Source: Rhodocista pekingensis | Lineage (GTDB): Bacteria; Pseudomonadota; Alphaproteobacteria; Azospirillales; Azospirillaceae | DNA length: 64,000 nucleotides | NCBI RefSeq assembly: GCF_042665545.1 | Contig: NZ_JBHTCM010000005.1 | Coordinates: forward strand, 118,392-182,391 | Direction: 5' to 3' | Shown here: positions 32,007-40,322 of the stretch, one piece after another | Layout: each line of letters starts with the position of its first letter | Position numbering within the stretch: the stretch's first letter is position 1 | Notes under the pieces: generated by a model | Database searches by the model: none | The model's input: only the letters and a program-made list of their open reading frames with translations | Told to the model about the DNA's origin: nothing | Translations under genes and position numbers: made by a program

Positions 32007-34394
32007 TCAGGCGGGGTGGCGGGACAGCAGGTGCCAGGCGGCGCCGTTGCAGACGGCCGTCAGGGCCGCGTGCTGCGCGGCCAGCGTCTGTGCCGCCCCG
32101 TCGGGTCCGCTCCCACCGGAACCGTCCCCGGCGGCGGTGACGCTGACGGGGTTGGGGCCGGGATCGGTCTTCTTGACGGAGACGACGGCGCCGGCATGGG
32201 CGGCGGCCGGGGCGGGCAGGCGCACCTCCACCGGGCCGGCGAAGGCGCTGACCAGGTAGATGTCGGCGCCCAGGTCGGCCTCCAGCAGCCCCGCCGCCTC
32301 GTGGAAGCGCACGGCGGCGCGCGGCCGTGCGGCGCCGGTGACCAGCCATTCCGCCCCGTTGCTGAAGACGGTGACATGGTCGTAGCGCCGGCCCAGCAGC
32401 CAGGGCCGCCCCTCCGGCCCGCCGCCGCCGTCCGTCGTGACGGTGACGGGGGCGCTGCCGTCGTCGGACTTCTTCACCGTCAGCCAGCGGCCGGCGGCCT
32501 GGGGGTCGCCGGGGGCGGGCAGGCGCACCTCCACCGCCCCGCCGGCCGTGCCGACCAGATGCAGCCGGCGGGTCGTGTCGGGCCGGTAGAGGCCGGGCTC
32601 GTCATGGAACCAGGCGTTCTCCGGCAGCAGGTTGGAGCCGGTCAGCCACCAGGTGGCGCCGTTGGAGACCAGGGTGGCGACGTCGTAGCGGTTGGCCAGC
32701 ACGACCTCCCGGTTGTCGGGGCCGGGGCCGCCATCCTCGGTGATGCGGACGGGGTTGGGGCTGGCATCGGTCTTCTTCACGGTGACGACGCGGCCGTTCG
32801 CCGGGTCGGCCGCGGGCAGGCGGAACTCCACCGGCCCGCCGAAGGCGGAGACGAGGTAGGTGGTGGAACGCAGGTCCGGCTCCACCAGCCCGCCCGTCGC
32901 GGGCTCGACATAGTCGGTGTCGAGCTGCAACCCCTCCAGCCGCAGGTCGGTGATCCAGGTCTTCTTCAGGTAGTTGCGCGTCGGGTGCCCGGCATTCACG
33001 GCCGTGAAGGCGCGGGTCTCCGCCGGGTCCCAGATCGGCTGCCCGGCGGTGGCGCTGAACAGGTTGACGATGCTGGTGTCGCGGCTGCCGTTGTCGATCC
33101 GGACGCCGGGCAGGGCGCCCAGGCTCTCGGCGTAGAAGTTCACGATCAGGGTCTGGTCCGTGGCGGCGCCCAGGCGGAAGCACGCCTCCCCCGACGGGTG
33201 CAGGTTCGCCTCGCAGTCCACGAAGCTGTTGTTGAAGCGCGCCGCCGACAGGAAGAAGCCGCAGCCCTGGATCGGCGCGCCCAGGGAATAGACCCGCACA
33301 TCGTGGAACTTGTTGGCGTTGGGCGTGTCGCCCGTGCTCTCCACCGTCAGCAGCACGCCGTGGAGCTGCTGCCGGGCGCAGAGCACGCGGGCGACGTGGT
33401 TCCAGTAGCAGGGCCGGTCGGCATCGGCGTGGCCGTCCAGCACGATGCCGATCAGCGTGTCCCAGACGGAGACGTTCTCCACCACGTTCTTCACGCACGG
33501 CCCGTCGCGGCCGTAGAGCTTGATCCCCGTGGCCCCGCCGACGATGCGCAGGTCGCGCAGGGCGGCGTAGCCCTCCACGATCTCCACGGCGTTGAAGGGG
33601 CTGTCGTAGCCGGGCAGGGCGGCGGCGTCGAACGGCTCGGCCCGCGCCTGGATCACCGATCCCTCGCCGACGCCGGACAGGGTCTGGCCGTAGCGCAGCG
33701 TCAGGGTGCCGCTGATGCGGTAGGCCCCGGCCGGCAGGTGGACGGCCCGGTGCGCCGCCAGCGCCGCCCGGATGGCCGCGGTGTCGTCCGCGATGCCGTC
33801 GCCCACGGCGCCGTAATCCTTGGCCGAGACGCTGTCGCGCAGCTTGTCGGGCAGGCTGCGGGCGACGGCGCCGGCCCCGGCCTGCACGGCGGCGGGCAGC
33901 GGGGCCGGCAGCCCGGCCGGGTCCAGCGCCACCGGGTTGCCCTCGGCGTCGAAGCCCAGGACGCGGCCGGCGCGGACCCGGCGGTCGGGCAGCAGGGCGC
34001 CCGCCGGCAGGTCGGTGCCGGCATAGCGCAGCATGCGTTCCTGGTCGGCGGCGAGCTGCTGGATCTGCGCCGTCAGCCGGTCGAACTGTTCGTTCAGGCT
34101 GCGCGCGGCCAGCGGCCCGCTCTCCTGGAAGTCGGTCAGCCGCTCCACCGCCAGCCGGCGCTCCAGCGTCACCAGCACGCCGTCGGCGGGCGGCAGCGCG
34201 AAGGTCACCGCCCCGCCGCCCGCGGCCCCGATCCCGGCCAGGGCATAGCCCTGGTCCTGCGGGGCCGCGTCCAGGAAGACCTTCAGGTCGCCGGCGGCGA
34301 AGATCGGGAAGGCGAAGACGAAGCGGGTGGTCTGCCCGTCCGCCCGGTACTGGACGCGCGGGCTCACCGCGGGCACGGGGATGTGCTCGGTCAT
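32007..34394 (-). CDS. Phage tail fibre/spike with T7-fibre N-terminus and pectate-lyase-type fold
   Basis: A 795-residue receptor-binding protein. Residues 10-130 match the T7 tail-fibre N-terminal attachment domain (VQYRADGQTTRFVFAFPIF, VTLERRLAVERLTDFQESG, LNEQFDRLTAQIQQLA). From about 188 it becomes a pectate_lyase_3-type beta helix (VSAKDYGAVGDGIADDTAAI, then VHLPAGAYRISGTLTL). From about 505 three repeats of roughly 90 residues follow, each with VEFRLPA/VEVRLPA, VTVKKTD/VSVKKTD and SNGATWWLTG-like ends. The N-terminus docks to the tail hub; the beta helix is likely to bind or cleave surface polysaccharide. Confidence 0.88.
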   Translation of the reverse strand: MTEHIPVPAVSPRVQYRADGQTTRFVFAFPIFAAGDLKVFLDAAPQDQGYALAGIGAAGGGAVTFALPPADGVLVTLERRLAVERLTDFQESGPLAARSLNEQFDRLTAQIQQLAADQERMLRYAGTDLPAGALLPDRRVRAGRVLGFDAEGNPVALDPAGLPAPLPAAVQAGAGAVARSLPDKLRDSVSAKDYGAVGDGIADDTAAIRAALAAHRAVHLPAGAYRISGTLTLRYGQTLSGVGEGSVIQARAEPFDAAALPGYDSPFNAVEIVEGYAALRDLRIVGGATGIKLYGRDGPCVKNVVENVSVWDTLIGIVLDGHADADRPCYWNHVARVLCARQQLHGVLLTVESTGDTPNANKFHDVRVYSLGAPIQGCGFFLSAARFNNSFVDCEANLHPSGEACFRLGAATDQTLIVNFYAESLGALPGVRIDNGSRDTSIVNLFSATAGQPIWDPAETRAFTAVNAGHPTRNYLKKTWITDLRLEGLQLDTDYVEPATGGLVEPDLRSTTYLVSAFGGPVEFRLPAADPANGRVVTVKKTDASPNPVRITEDGGPGPDNREVVLANRYDVATLVSNGATWWLTGSNLLPENAWFHDEPGLYRPDTTRRLHLVGTAGGAVEVRLPAPGDPQAAGRWLTVKKSDDGSAPVTVTTDGGGGPEGRPWLLGRRYDHVTVFSNGAEWLVTGAARPRAAVRFHEAAGLLEADLGADIYLVSAFAGPVEVRLPAPAAAHAGAVVSVKKTDPGPNPVSVTAAGDGSGGSGPDGAAQTLAAQHAALTAVCNGAAWHLLSRHPA

Positions 34395-34484
34395 GATGGC
34401 TCCAGGAAATGCAGTGAGGTCTCGCGCTCCGACCCCGTCAGGCCGGAGGATGCCGGGTCCCGGACAGGGGCGCCGGGTCCGGGA

Positions 34485-35258
34485 TCACGTCCCCCGCATC
34501 GCGCGGCGGCGTGCCTCGATCCAGTCGGGCAGGGCGGTTCGCAGGCGGTCCAGAACGGAATGGGTGAGGCGCTGGTCGGCCATCTTGTCGGCCGTCTCCT
34601 CCAGCGCCGCCGGGACGCGGTCCAGCAGCGCGGCGATCCGGTCCTGCACGCGGTTGCCGCCCATCGCCAGCGCCGGGCCGAGCCGGCGCCAGTCGCGCGG
34701 GCCGATCTCTTCGAGGACGTAGCGTTCGCCGATCCGCATGGCCGACTTCAGGCGCCTGCGGTCGAGCGATCCGTAGGGCAGCGCGCTCGCAAGATCGTAG
34801 AGGGGGGCAAGGCGGACCTGACCGCCCCGCCCGTGCAGCAGGGAGTAGTTCTTGGCGTGCGCATCCGTCCCGGCGATCAGCCAGTTGACCTCCAGGGGCC
34901 GGGGCTCGCGGATCGCGGCCAGACGGTCGGGGCGGACGATCTGGACGGCACCGGCGCAGTCCTCCCCGACATGGCCGAGGAGGGCCAGGACGTTGCGCGG
35001 GGAGACGCCGAACCGCTGGCCCCAGCGCTGGAGCACCGCCTCGTTGTCCGGCAGCAGCCCCCAGAGGAAATTGGCGACGGCCTCGCCCGCATGCTCCTCC
35101 CGGTCCCGGGGCAGCGACAGGGACTGCGGCGGAGCTGTGGCGGACTGCCCCTGGCCGTCCCCGGTCGGCTCCCGGTAACGCAGGACGCACCGCCCCTTCC
35201 GGGACGACAGCTCGCCGATCTCCCGCCCGGCGAGCAGCACGGTCAGCGGCCCGTTCAC
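34485..35258 (-). pseudogene. hipA: HipA-like kinase with large in-frame internal deletion
   Basis: 257 residues, versus about 400-440 for HipA. The first 110 residues are a good HipA N-terminal domain (LTVLLAGREIGEL, then VSPRNVLALLGHVGEDCAGAVQIV). At residue ~115 the sequence jumps directly to the late-kinase motif NWLIAGTDAHAKNYSLL, APLYDLASALPY and RLKSAMRIGERY. About 150-180 residues are missing, including the Gly/Ser-rich nucleotide loop, the ATP-binding Lys and the regulatory Ser. The frame is open and the GTG start overlaps the hipB stop (GTGA). It should fold poorly or lack kinase activity. Confidence 0.8.
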
Positions 35259-35572
35259 GGCTCTCTCCGGCGGGCGCGCTCAAGAACCATGTCCAGGTCG
35301 ATGTCCGCGGCCGCGGGCGGTCCGCCGTCGGCGCCGGCGTCCCCGGCCCCGTCCCCGGCCCCATCCCCGGCGTCGAGCCGGAGGGCGAGGTCGAGCGCCG
35401 CCAGGGTCCGCAGCACCAGACCCAGTTCCGCCCGCGGCCGGCCCTGCTCCAGGCCGATCAGCCAGTCGCGGCTGACGCCGGCCTTCTCCGCCAGGGTCCG
35501 CTGACTGAGGCCGAGGGCGCGGCGGCGGCGGCCGACGGCGGTGCCGAGATCCTTCGGGGTCAGGACGCGCAT
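35255..35572 (-). CDS. hipB: HipB-like XRE antitoxin/repressor
   Basis: A 105-residue protein with a complete XRE helix-turn-helix: LGTAVGRRRRALGLSQRTLAEKAGVSRDWLIGLEQG. The C-terminus has a Gly/Asp/Ala repeat (GDGAGDGAGDAGADG) before an acidic/basic tail. It precedes the truncated hipA with a 4-base overlap. Upstream lie four 27-bp-spaced palindromes, which are its obvious operators. It may act as a stand-alone repressor now that HipA looks defective. Confidence 0.88.
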   Translation of the reverse strand: MRVLTPKDLGTAVGRRRRALGLSQRTLAEKAGVSRDWLIGLEQGRPRAELGLVLRTLAALDLALRLDAGDGAGDGAGDAGADGGPPAAADIDLDMVLERARRREP

Positions 35573-35606
35573 GGGTCGTCGCCTCCGGTCGGGGACGGTC
35601 GAGCGG

Positions 35607-35708
35607 TGTCGACGATCGTCCGCATGGGGAAAATGTCGACGTTCGTCGACCTGGTGTCAATGTCGGCGCTCGCCGACATGGTATCGATATCGACGTTCGT
35701 CGACATGG
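35607..35708. promoter_or_regulatory. Array of four HipB-type operators, 27 bp apart
   Basis: Four copies of a 21-bp element start at 35607, 35634, 35661 and 35688, exactly 27 bp apart. The core is palindromic (GTCGACGTTCGTCGAC in copy 2; TCGGCGCTCGCCGA in copy 3; TCGACGTTCGTCGA in copy 4), and each ends in a CATGG or CCTGG. Copy 1 is degenerate in its right arm. The array covers the hipB promoter region. Four hip operators are also known in E. coli, but with a different sequence. Confidence 0.8.
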
Positions 35709-35734
35709 GGCTGCGTCAGGGGGGCCTGTCCGGG

Positions 35735-36268
35735 TCAGGAATAGCCGCGGGCGAGGCGTTGCAGGCGTTGGCGTTCGGTCAGCTCGGACAGGTCCAGCAG
35801 GTTGCGCCGGTAGGCGGCCTGGGCCTCGTCATCCAGGGCCTTCAGGCGCAGCGCGTCCAGGCTGCGGGCGGTGGCGTCCTCCTCCGCCGCCTCGCGCACG
35901 AGGCCCAGCAGGATCGCCTCGCCCGAGCCGTCGGCGGCGGAGATGCCCTGGCCGCCCAGCTTCGCCCGCTGCCGGCCCACGGCCCGGCGCAGGGAGCGCT
36001 GGCGCCGGGTCTCCGCGGCCTGCGCCTCGACGGCGATCTGGCGGGCGCGGCGCCCGGCATCGGTGCGGCGGGTCTCCGCCTCCAGGTCCTGCGCGGCGCG
36101 GAGCTGCGACAGCTCCACCGCCTGACGGTAGTCCAGCAGGTCGTCTTCCCGCCGGCGGCGCTCCTCGTCGTCATCGCCGCCGCCGTCCAGGCCCAGGGTG
36201 CGGGCCGCGGACTTCACGGTCCGCACCGTGCCCAGGGTCGCCAGCACGGGCGTGGTCAGTCCGGCCAT
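35735..36268 (-). CDS. Phage internal-virion-like protein (T7 gp14 position)
   Basis: A 177-residue, mostly helical protein. After a short hydrophobic start (VLATLGTVRTVKSAARTLG) it is dominated by charged helices (DYRQAVELSQLRAAQDLEAE, then RRARQIAVEAQAAETRRQRSLRRAVG). It ends with KLGGQGISAADGSGEAILLG and ENLLDLSELTERQ-like LLDLSELTERQRLQRL. The IGAADGS-like patch is common in T7-type internal proteins. Start codon overlaps the gp12-like stop. Function by position and style only. Confidence 0.65.
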   Translation of the reverse strand: MAGLTTPVLATLGTVRTVKSAARTLGLDGGGDDDEERRRREDDLLDYRQAVELSQLRAAQDLEAETRRTDAGRRARQIAVEAQAAETRRQRSLRRAVGRQRAKLGGQGISAADGSGEAILLGLVREAAEEDATARSLDALRLKALDDEAQAAYRRNLLDLSELTERQRLQRLARGYS

Positions 36269-38178
36269 CAGTCGTTCACCTTCAGCTCAAGGGTTGCGGA
36301 CAGCAGCGTGAAGGGCAGCGGGCGGTCCTCCTCGATCCGCCAGAGCGGCCGGGTGCGGTCGTGCACCCAGCCCAGCGCCGCCAGCCGGCGGTCGCCGGTG
36401 AAGGGGGCGGCCGGGCGGCTGGAGAGCGGCGCCTGATCCATCCGGCGCAGCGGCACCTCCACCATGCCGCGGCCGAGATCGGCCCGCAGGGCGGGGGTGG
36501 CGGCCACGCGGAAGGTCACGGCCAGCGGGCGCAGGGCGCGGCCCTGGCCCTCCGGCGCCAGGGCGTTGGGCGGCAGCGGCTCCACCCGGTGGGTGTAGGG
36601 CAGCCCGGCGGTGACGATCCCGGCCGGCCGGTCCAGCCGCAGCCGCCCCGCCTCCACCACCGCCGGTCCCGGCAGGCAGCCGTCCGCCACGATGGCGACG
36701 CGGCGGCCCTCCAGATGCGACAGGCCCGACCAGCGCGGCGTCGGCGGGTCGGCAAGGCCGGAGAGCGCGCTGTCCAGGGCGAGGCCGTCCTCCCACTGCT
36801 CCAGCATCCAGCGGCCCTGCCGCTCCACCAGCCAGTGGACCTCGCCGCGCACGACGGCGAGGGAGCGGACGGCGCCGTCCGTCTCCAGCCGGGTCCAGCC
36901 GGTGACCTGCTCGGCCCGGTCCAGCGTCAGGGCGGCGACGCCGCCGTCCGCCTGCACCGCCAGCAGCAGCCGGCGGCCGGGGTCCACGTCCAGCTCCACC
37001 GGGGCGCGGCAGAGATGGCCGGCGGCCAGCGTCAGGTCGGTGGTGCTGTAGCTGCTCTCCAGGTCGGTCCAGAGGAACTCCCGCACCGCCCCGTCGCGGC
37101 CGGCGAACAGGGTGGCCCCGTCCACCTCCCGCGCCGGGATCTGCCGGCCGGGACCGCTGCCGACCCGGCTCTGCCGGTCCAGCCGCACCTCCTTCGGGGT
37201 CAGCGGCTCGCCGGTGACGGCCCATTCCGCCCCGGTGGTGAAGACCTGGAGGTGCCGGCCGGAGAAGACCTGCCGGATGGCGTTCACCTGGTCGGACAGG
37301 ATGGCGAACTCGATCGCCTCGTCGTCCTCCCCCTCGCCCGGATCGAAGTCGAACAGGTCGCCCGAGCGCGACAGCCAGAGCCGGTTGGGCAGGTCGCGGC
37401 TGCCGCCGATCACCAGCCGGTCCTGGTGGAAGCAGGCGCTGACCGGCCAGCCGCGCAGGGGGGAGAAGGCGGGTTCGTCCCAGTCGATGCTCGGCGCCGC
37501 GTCCGGCAGCGCCTCCAGCAGGTCGATCTCCGCCAGGGTGGGGGAGCGCACGGCGACCACCAGCCCCTGGCGCCGGCGCAGCCGGAACGGCCGGCCGGCA
37601 TGCGCGCCGTCGAACACGGGGGCGGAGGCGCGCACCCGCACCCGGCCGCGGGTGCCGGAGGGGGTGAGCGTCACCGCGGCATCGGCGAAGCGGTGGAAGG
37701 GAAGCCGCTGGAGCGCGCGGCCGTCCGCCGTCTCCACCGTCGAGAAGCGCCACGCCTCGCAGCGCCAGCGCCGGTCGCCGCTGCGGACGATGCGGCGCGG
37801 CGGCACGTCGGGATGGCAGACCAGCAGCACGTCGGCCGACTGGGTCCAGGCGAGCTGGGCGAGCTGCCCGGCGGTCCAGGGCGTCGCCAGCACCGCCTCG
37901 GTGGCGCCGTCGCGGAACACCTCCAGCCGCCGGTCGGTGAAGGCCAGCAGGTACGCCTGCTCGGTGTCGAAGGCGAAGGCGGCCAGCCGGCCGGGGCCGG
38001 GCAGGGTGGCGAGGTAGGCCGTGCCCGGCCGCCGCGTCACCCCGCCGGTCGGCAGGATCAGCACGTTGCGCAGGGCGAGCGCGCCCGTCTCGTAGCTGCG
38101 CAGGTCGCCGCGGCCCAGCAGGTCGGGCGACAGCTCGCCGCCGGTGAAGGCGGTCTTGACGCTGCGGAGGCGGGTCAT
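36268..38178 (-). CDS. T7 gp12-like tail nozzle protein (tail tubular B)
   Basis: A 636-residue structural protein starting at the ATG at 38178 inside the gp11-like stop. The N-terminus VKTAFTGGELSPDLLGRGDLRSYETGALALRNVLILPTGGV is the diagnostic 'F..GE.SP.L.GR.DL..Y..G...L.N......G' of phage tail nozzle proteins. The rest is beta-propeller-like with repeated strands (VSACFHQDRLVIGGSRDLPNRLWLSRSGD, LQVFTTGAEWAVTG, GATLFAGRDGAVREF). Full length for the family. It should close the tail tube below the gatekeeper. Confidence 0.85.
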   Translation of the reverse strand: MTRLRSVKTAFTGGELSPDLLGRGDLRSYETGALALRNVLILPTGGVTRRPGTAYLATLPGPGRLAAFAFDTEQAYLLAFTDRRLEVFRDGATEAVLATPWTAGQLAQLAWTQSADVLLVCHPDVPPRRIVRSGDRRWRCEAWRFSTVETADGRALQRLPFHRFADAAVTLTPSGTRGRVRVRASAPVFDGAHAGRPFRLRRRQGLVVAVRSPTLAEIDLLEALPDAAPSIDWDEPAFSPLRGWPVSACFHQDRLVIGGSRDLPNRLWLSRSGDLFDFDPGEGEDDEAIEFAILSDQVNAIRQVFSGRHLQVFTTGAEWAVTGEPLTPKEVRLDRQSRVGSGPGRQIPAREVDGATLFAGRDGAVREFLWTDLESSYSTTDLTLAAGHLCRAPVELDVDPGRRLLLAVQADGGVAALTLDRAEQVTGWTRLETDGAVRSLAVVRGEVHWLVERQGRWMLEQWEDGLALDSALSGLADPPTPRWSGLSHLEGRRVAIVADGCLPGPAVVEAGRLRLDRPAGIVTAGLPYTHRVEPLPPNALAPEGQGRALRPLAVTFRVAATPALRADLGRGMVEVPLRRMDQAPLSSRPAAPFTGDRRLAALGWVHDRTRPLWRIEEDRPLPFTLLSATLELKVND

Positions 38179-38771
38179 GCCACACCCCCGCCCTGCCGGG
38201 CCTCGATCAGGGTGAAGTCCTCGAAGCGGTCCTGGCTGTCCTGCTGCGTGTCGATCAGGCGGGCACGGCGGAACTCGGCGTCGGCCAGCCGCCACAGCAT
38301 CTCCGCCCGGCTGGAATTCTCCGTCAGCGGCAGGCAGAACTCCGCCGCCAGCCGGGCGATCAGGGCCTGGTCGAAGAAGGGCGGGAAGCTCTCCTCCGCC
38401 GGGCGGTGCAGGTAGGTCAGGATCACGGCGTCCGCGGCGGCCCGCAGGGTGCCGCCCTGGATGCGGTACTCCAGCCCCCGCATCCGCCCGCCGCGCCCGG
38501 CCGACAGCGCCCGCAGGAAGCCGTCGGGCAGGGCGAAGGCGTGCTCCGGTCCGGCCGGAGCGGTGCCCTCGGGCGGGTCGGCCAGCCGGGCCAGCCCGGC
38601 ATGCAGGGTGGCGAAGCTCCAGCCGTGGGCGGAGAGCAGCGCATCGCGCGTGGGGGCGTAGAGCGCCGCCGCCACCTCCGCCTCCGCCGTGCCGTCGGCG
38701 AAGCTGGCGATGCCGGCGGCCCCGATCTTCAGGAGCGCGCGGGCGCACAGGCCGATCGCGGTGAGGGCCAT
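38175..38771 (-). CDS. T7 gp11-like tail gatekeeper protein (tail tubular A)
   Basis: A 198-residue protein similar to T7 gp11. MALTAIGLCARALLKIGAAGIASF opens the family helix; the middle has LSAHGWSFAT and EHAFALPDGFLRALS; the end has FPPFFDQALIARLAAEFCLPLTENSSRAEMLWRLADAEFRRARLIDTQQ. I take the ATG at 38771, with GGAG six bases upstream, over 38783. It forms the ring between the portal and the nozzle protein in T7; here no portal gene is found. Confidence 0.85.
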   Translation of the reverse strand: MALTAIGLCARALLKIGAAGIASFADGTAEAEVAAALYAPTRDALLSAHGWSFATLHAGLARLADPPEGTAPAGPEHAFALPDGFLRALSAGRGGRMRGLEYRIQGGTLRAAADAVILTYLHRPAEESFPPFFDQALIARLAAEFCLPLTENSSRAEMLWRLADAEFRRARLIDTQQDSQDRFEDFTLIEARQGGGVA

Positions 38772-38848
38772 TCTGGTCTCCATTGCAACTAAAAAGCATT
38801 CTGGTATTATGCCCCATCGCTACCATTGACATCGGACGGGGGTTCACG

Positions 38849-39091
38849 ATGCCGGGTTCCAGGGAAACGTCGGAGGCGTTGCAGACGCTGGCTGCCAAGG
38901 TGCTGACCCAGAAGACGGCGTCCCGCGACGCCCGCTCGCTGGCGGCATCCGCTCTCACCCAGGCGCATGGCGTCGGGGAGCACACGTCGGAGCGGATGGC
39001 CAGCCTCGCGGGGCGGGTGTTGCAGGACCGCTCCGCCACGGCGGCCGCCCGTCGGCTCGCCGGCTCCGTCCTGTCGCAGGCGCAGGACTGA
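38849..39091 (+). CDS. Small Ala-rich helical protein inside the phage block, opposite strand
   Basis: About 80 residues from the ATG at 38849, next to GGACGGGGG. It consists of three similar helical units: ALQTLAAKVLTQKTAS, SLAASALTQ, and MASLAGRVLQDRSATAAARRLAGSVLSQ. It resembles small proteins often seen among phage and gene-transfer genes, but I cannot name a family. It is on the opposite strand to all late genes and may be expressed separately. Confidence 0.65.
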   Translation: MPGSRETSEALQTLAAKVLTQKTASRDARSLAASALTQAHGVGEHTSERMASLAGRVLQDRSATAAARRLAGSVLSQAQD

Positions 39092-39146
39092 GCGCCCCGG
39101 GCGCGGCGGTACCGGGCGGGCGGCGCTGGCAGCGGTCCGGGGCCGG

Positions 39147-39416
39147 TCAGTCCGTATCGGTGGCGCCGACCGGGGTCAGGTCGGACAGGTCCACGATGCC
39201 GGCGGCATTGCTGGCGACGACCAGGAGGCCGGCGGCCGGGGCGCCGTCCGTGTCGGTGTTCGCCAGCAGCATGTCGCCGACCCGCAGCATGTGGCCGGCG
39301 GCGTTGAAGTAGCCGGTCGCGCGCACCTGGGTGTGCAGGTCGGGGGTGGTGTAGTGCCAGAGCGTGAAGCCGTTGGCATAGGCCAGCACGCTCAGGTCCT
39401 TCGGCAGGAAGGCCAT
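39147..39416 (-). CDS. Conserved small phage protein next to capsid
   Basis: An 89-residue protein between capsid and gp11-like genes. The start MAFLPKDLSVLAYANGFTLWHYTT is a pattern seen in phage proteins adjacent to major capsid genes. It continues with VRATGYFNAAGHMLRVGDMLLANTDTD and LLVVASNAAGIVDLSDL, predicted all-beta, possibly a head decoration or spike-type protein. Function not established from sequence. Confidence 0.75.
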   Translation of the reverse strand: MAFLPKDLSVLAYANGFTLWHYTTPDLHTQVRATGYFNAAGHMLRVGDMLLANTDTDGAPAAGLLVVASNAAGIVDLSDLTPVGATDTD

Positions 39417-39503
39417 CGCGGGATCTCCGGGGTGGTCGGGGGGAGAGGCGGGTCGGGGAAGGGGGCGGCGGAGGAAGCGGGAGAGGAGGGGCCGGGCGGC
39501 CCC

Positions 39504-40322
39504 TCACGCCTCCTTGCAGCGCAGGGTGACGACACCCTTGGCGTCGATCAGGCAGGCGCCCTGGCTCATCATGTGGTTGACGAAGAAGGCGGCGCGGTCG
39601 CCGTGCCAGGTCACGTCGGTCGCCACGTCGGCGCCGGCGGCATGGCCCACGGCGGTGCGGTGATACCAGTGGCAGAGCCGGACCCCGCCGGTCAGGGTCA
39701 GCCCGGAATGCGGCATCCAGAGCGTGCCCAGCCAGCGCTTGGCCTGGGTGCCGCGCCAGGGCAGCTCGTCGGGGCCGACATAGTCGGCGTCCGCGAACTC
39801 CGGCAGGGCCAGGAGCTGGCTCCACTGCTTCCAGCCGACGACGGCGGTGCGCTGGCCGTCGTCCGGCACGTCGGCGGCGCCCAGCATCTCGAAGGCGGCC
39901 AGGACCTTGTCCCGGGTCAGCCCGTCGGTGGCGGCGCCGGCCAGATTGGCGGAGCGGTCCAGCTCGGCGATGATCAGCTCGTCGGTCTTGCGGCCCAGCG
40001 CATAGGCGCCGGCATTGGCGACGACGGCGCGCTCGTCGATGTTCACCTTCAGCTCGTCCAGCCGGTCCACCCAGTCGCCGGCGTAATAGTCGGCCAGCGC
40101 GCATTCCACATGGGAATGCTCCAGGTTCATCACCGGCACCTTGCCGTGCCGGGCCTTGGTGCTGGCGGCGCCGCGGCCGACCACCTGGAACACGGTGGAG
40201 GCGCCCTGGACATCGGTCTTGTGGCGGACGGTGGCGCGCAGCTTCGAGCCCATGCGCTGGTAGGACTCGTGGACCTCGCGCTCGAACTGCTTGATGAAGG
40301 CCTGGTCGATCGTCGTGGACAT
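39504..40322 (-). CDS. Phage major capsid protein
   Basis: A 272-residue capsid protein (ATG at 40322 after AGGAAGGAA). It has the N-terminal helix QAFIKQFEREVHESYQRMGSKLRATV, then VFQVVGRGAASTKARHGKV, the P-domain-type DYYAGDWVDRLDELKVNIDERAVVANAGAYALGRKTDELI and AFFVNHMMSQGACLIDAKGVVTLRCKEA at the C-terminus. It matches capsids annotated in podovirus-like prophages of Alphaproteobacteria. No scaffold or protease gene precedes it. Frame-compatible upstream sequence to 40520 is non-coding in style. Confidence 0.82.
   Translation of the reverse strand: MSTTIDQAFIKQFEREVHESYQRMGSKLRATVRHKTDVQGASTVFQVVGRGAASTKARHGKVPVMNLEHSHVECALADYYAGDWVDRLDELKVNIDERAVVANAGAYALGRKTDELIIAELDRSANLAGAATDGLTRDKVLAAFEMLGAADVPDDGQRTAVVGWKQWSQLLALPEFADADYVGPDELPWRGTQAKRWLGTLWMPHSGLTLTGGVRLCHWYHRTAVGHAAGADVATDVTWHGDRAAFFVNHMMSQGACLIDAKGVVTLRCKEA

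Noticed and set aside
32016..35504. Plus-strand open frame of over 1100 codons across the fibre and hipBA genes
   Set aside because: Antisense shadow: fibre, HipA and HipB on the minus strand have recognisable domains.
35607..35708. CRISPR-like array
   Set aside because: Regular 27-bp period, but the units are palindromes separated by only 6 bp, with no spacers; an operator array fits better.
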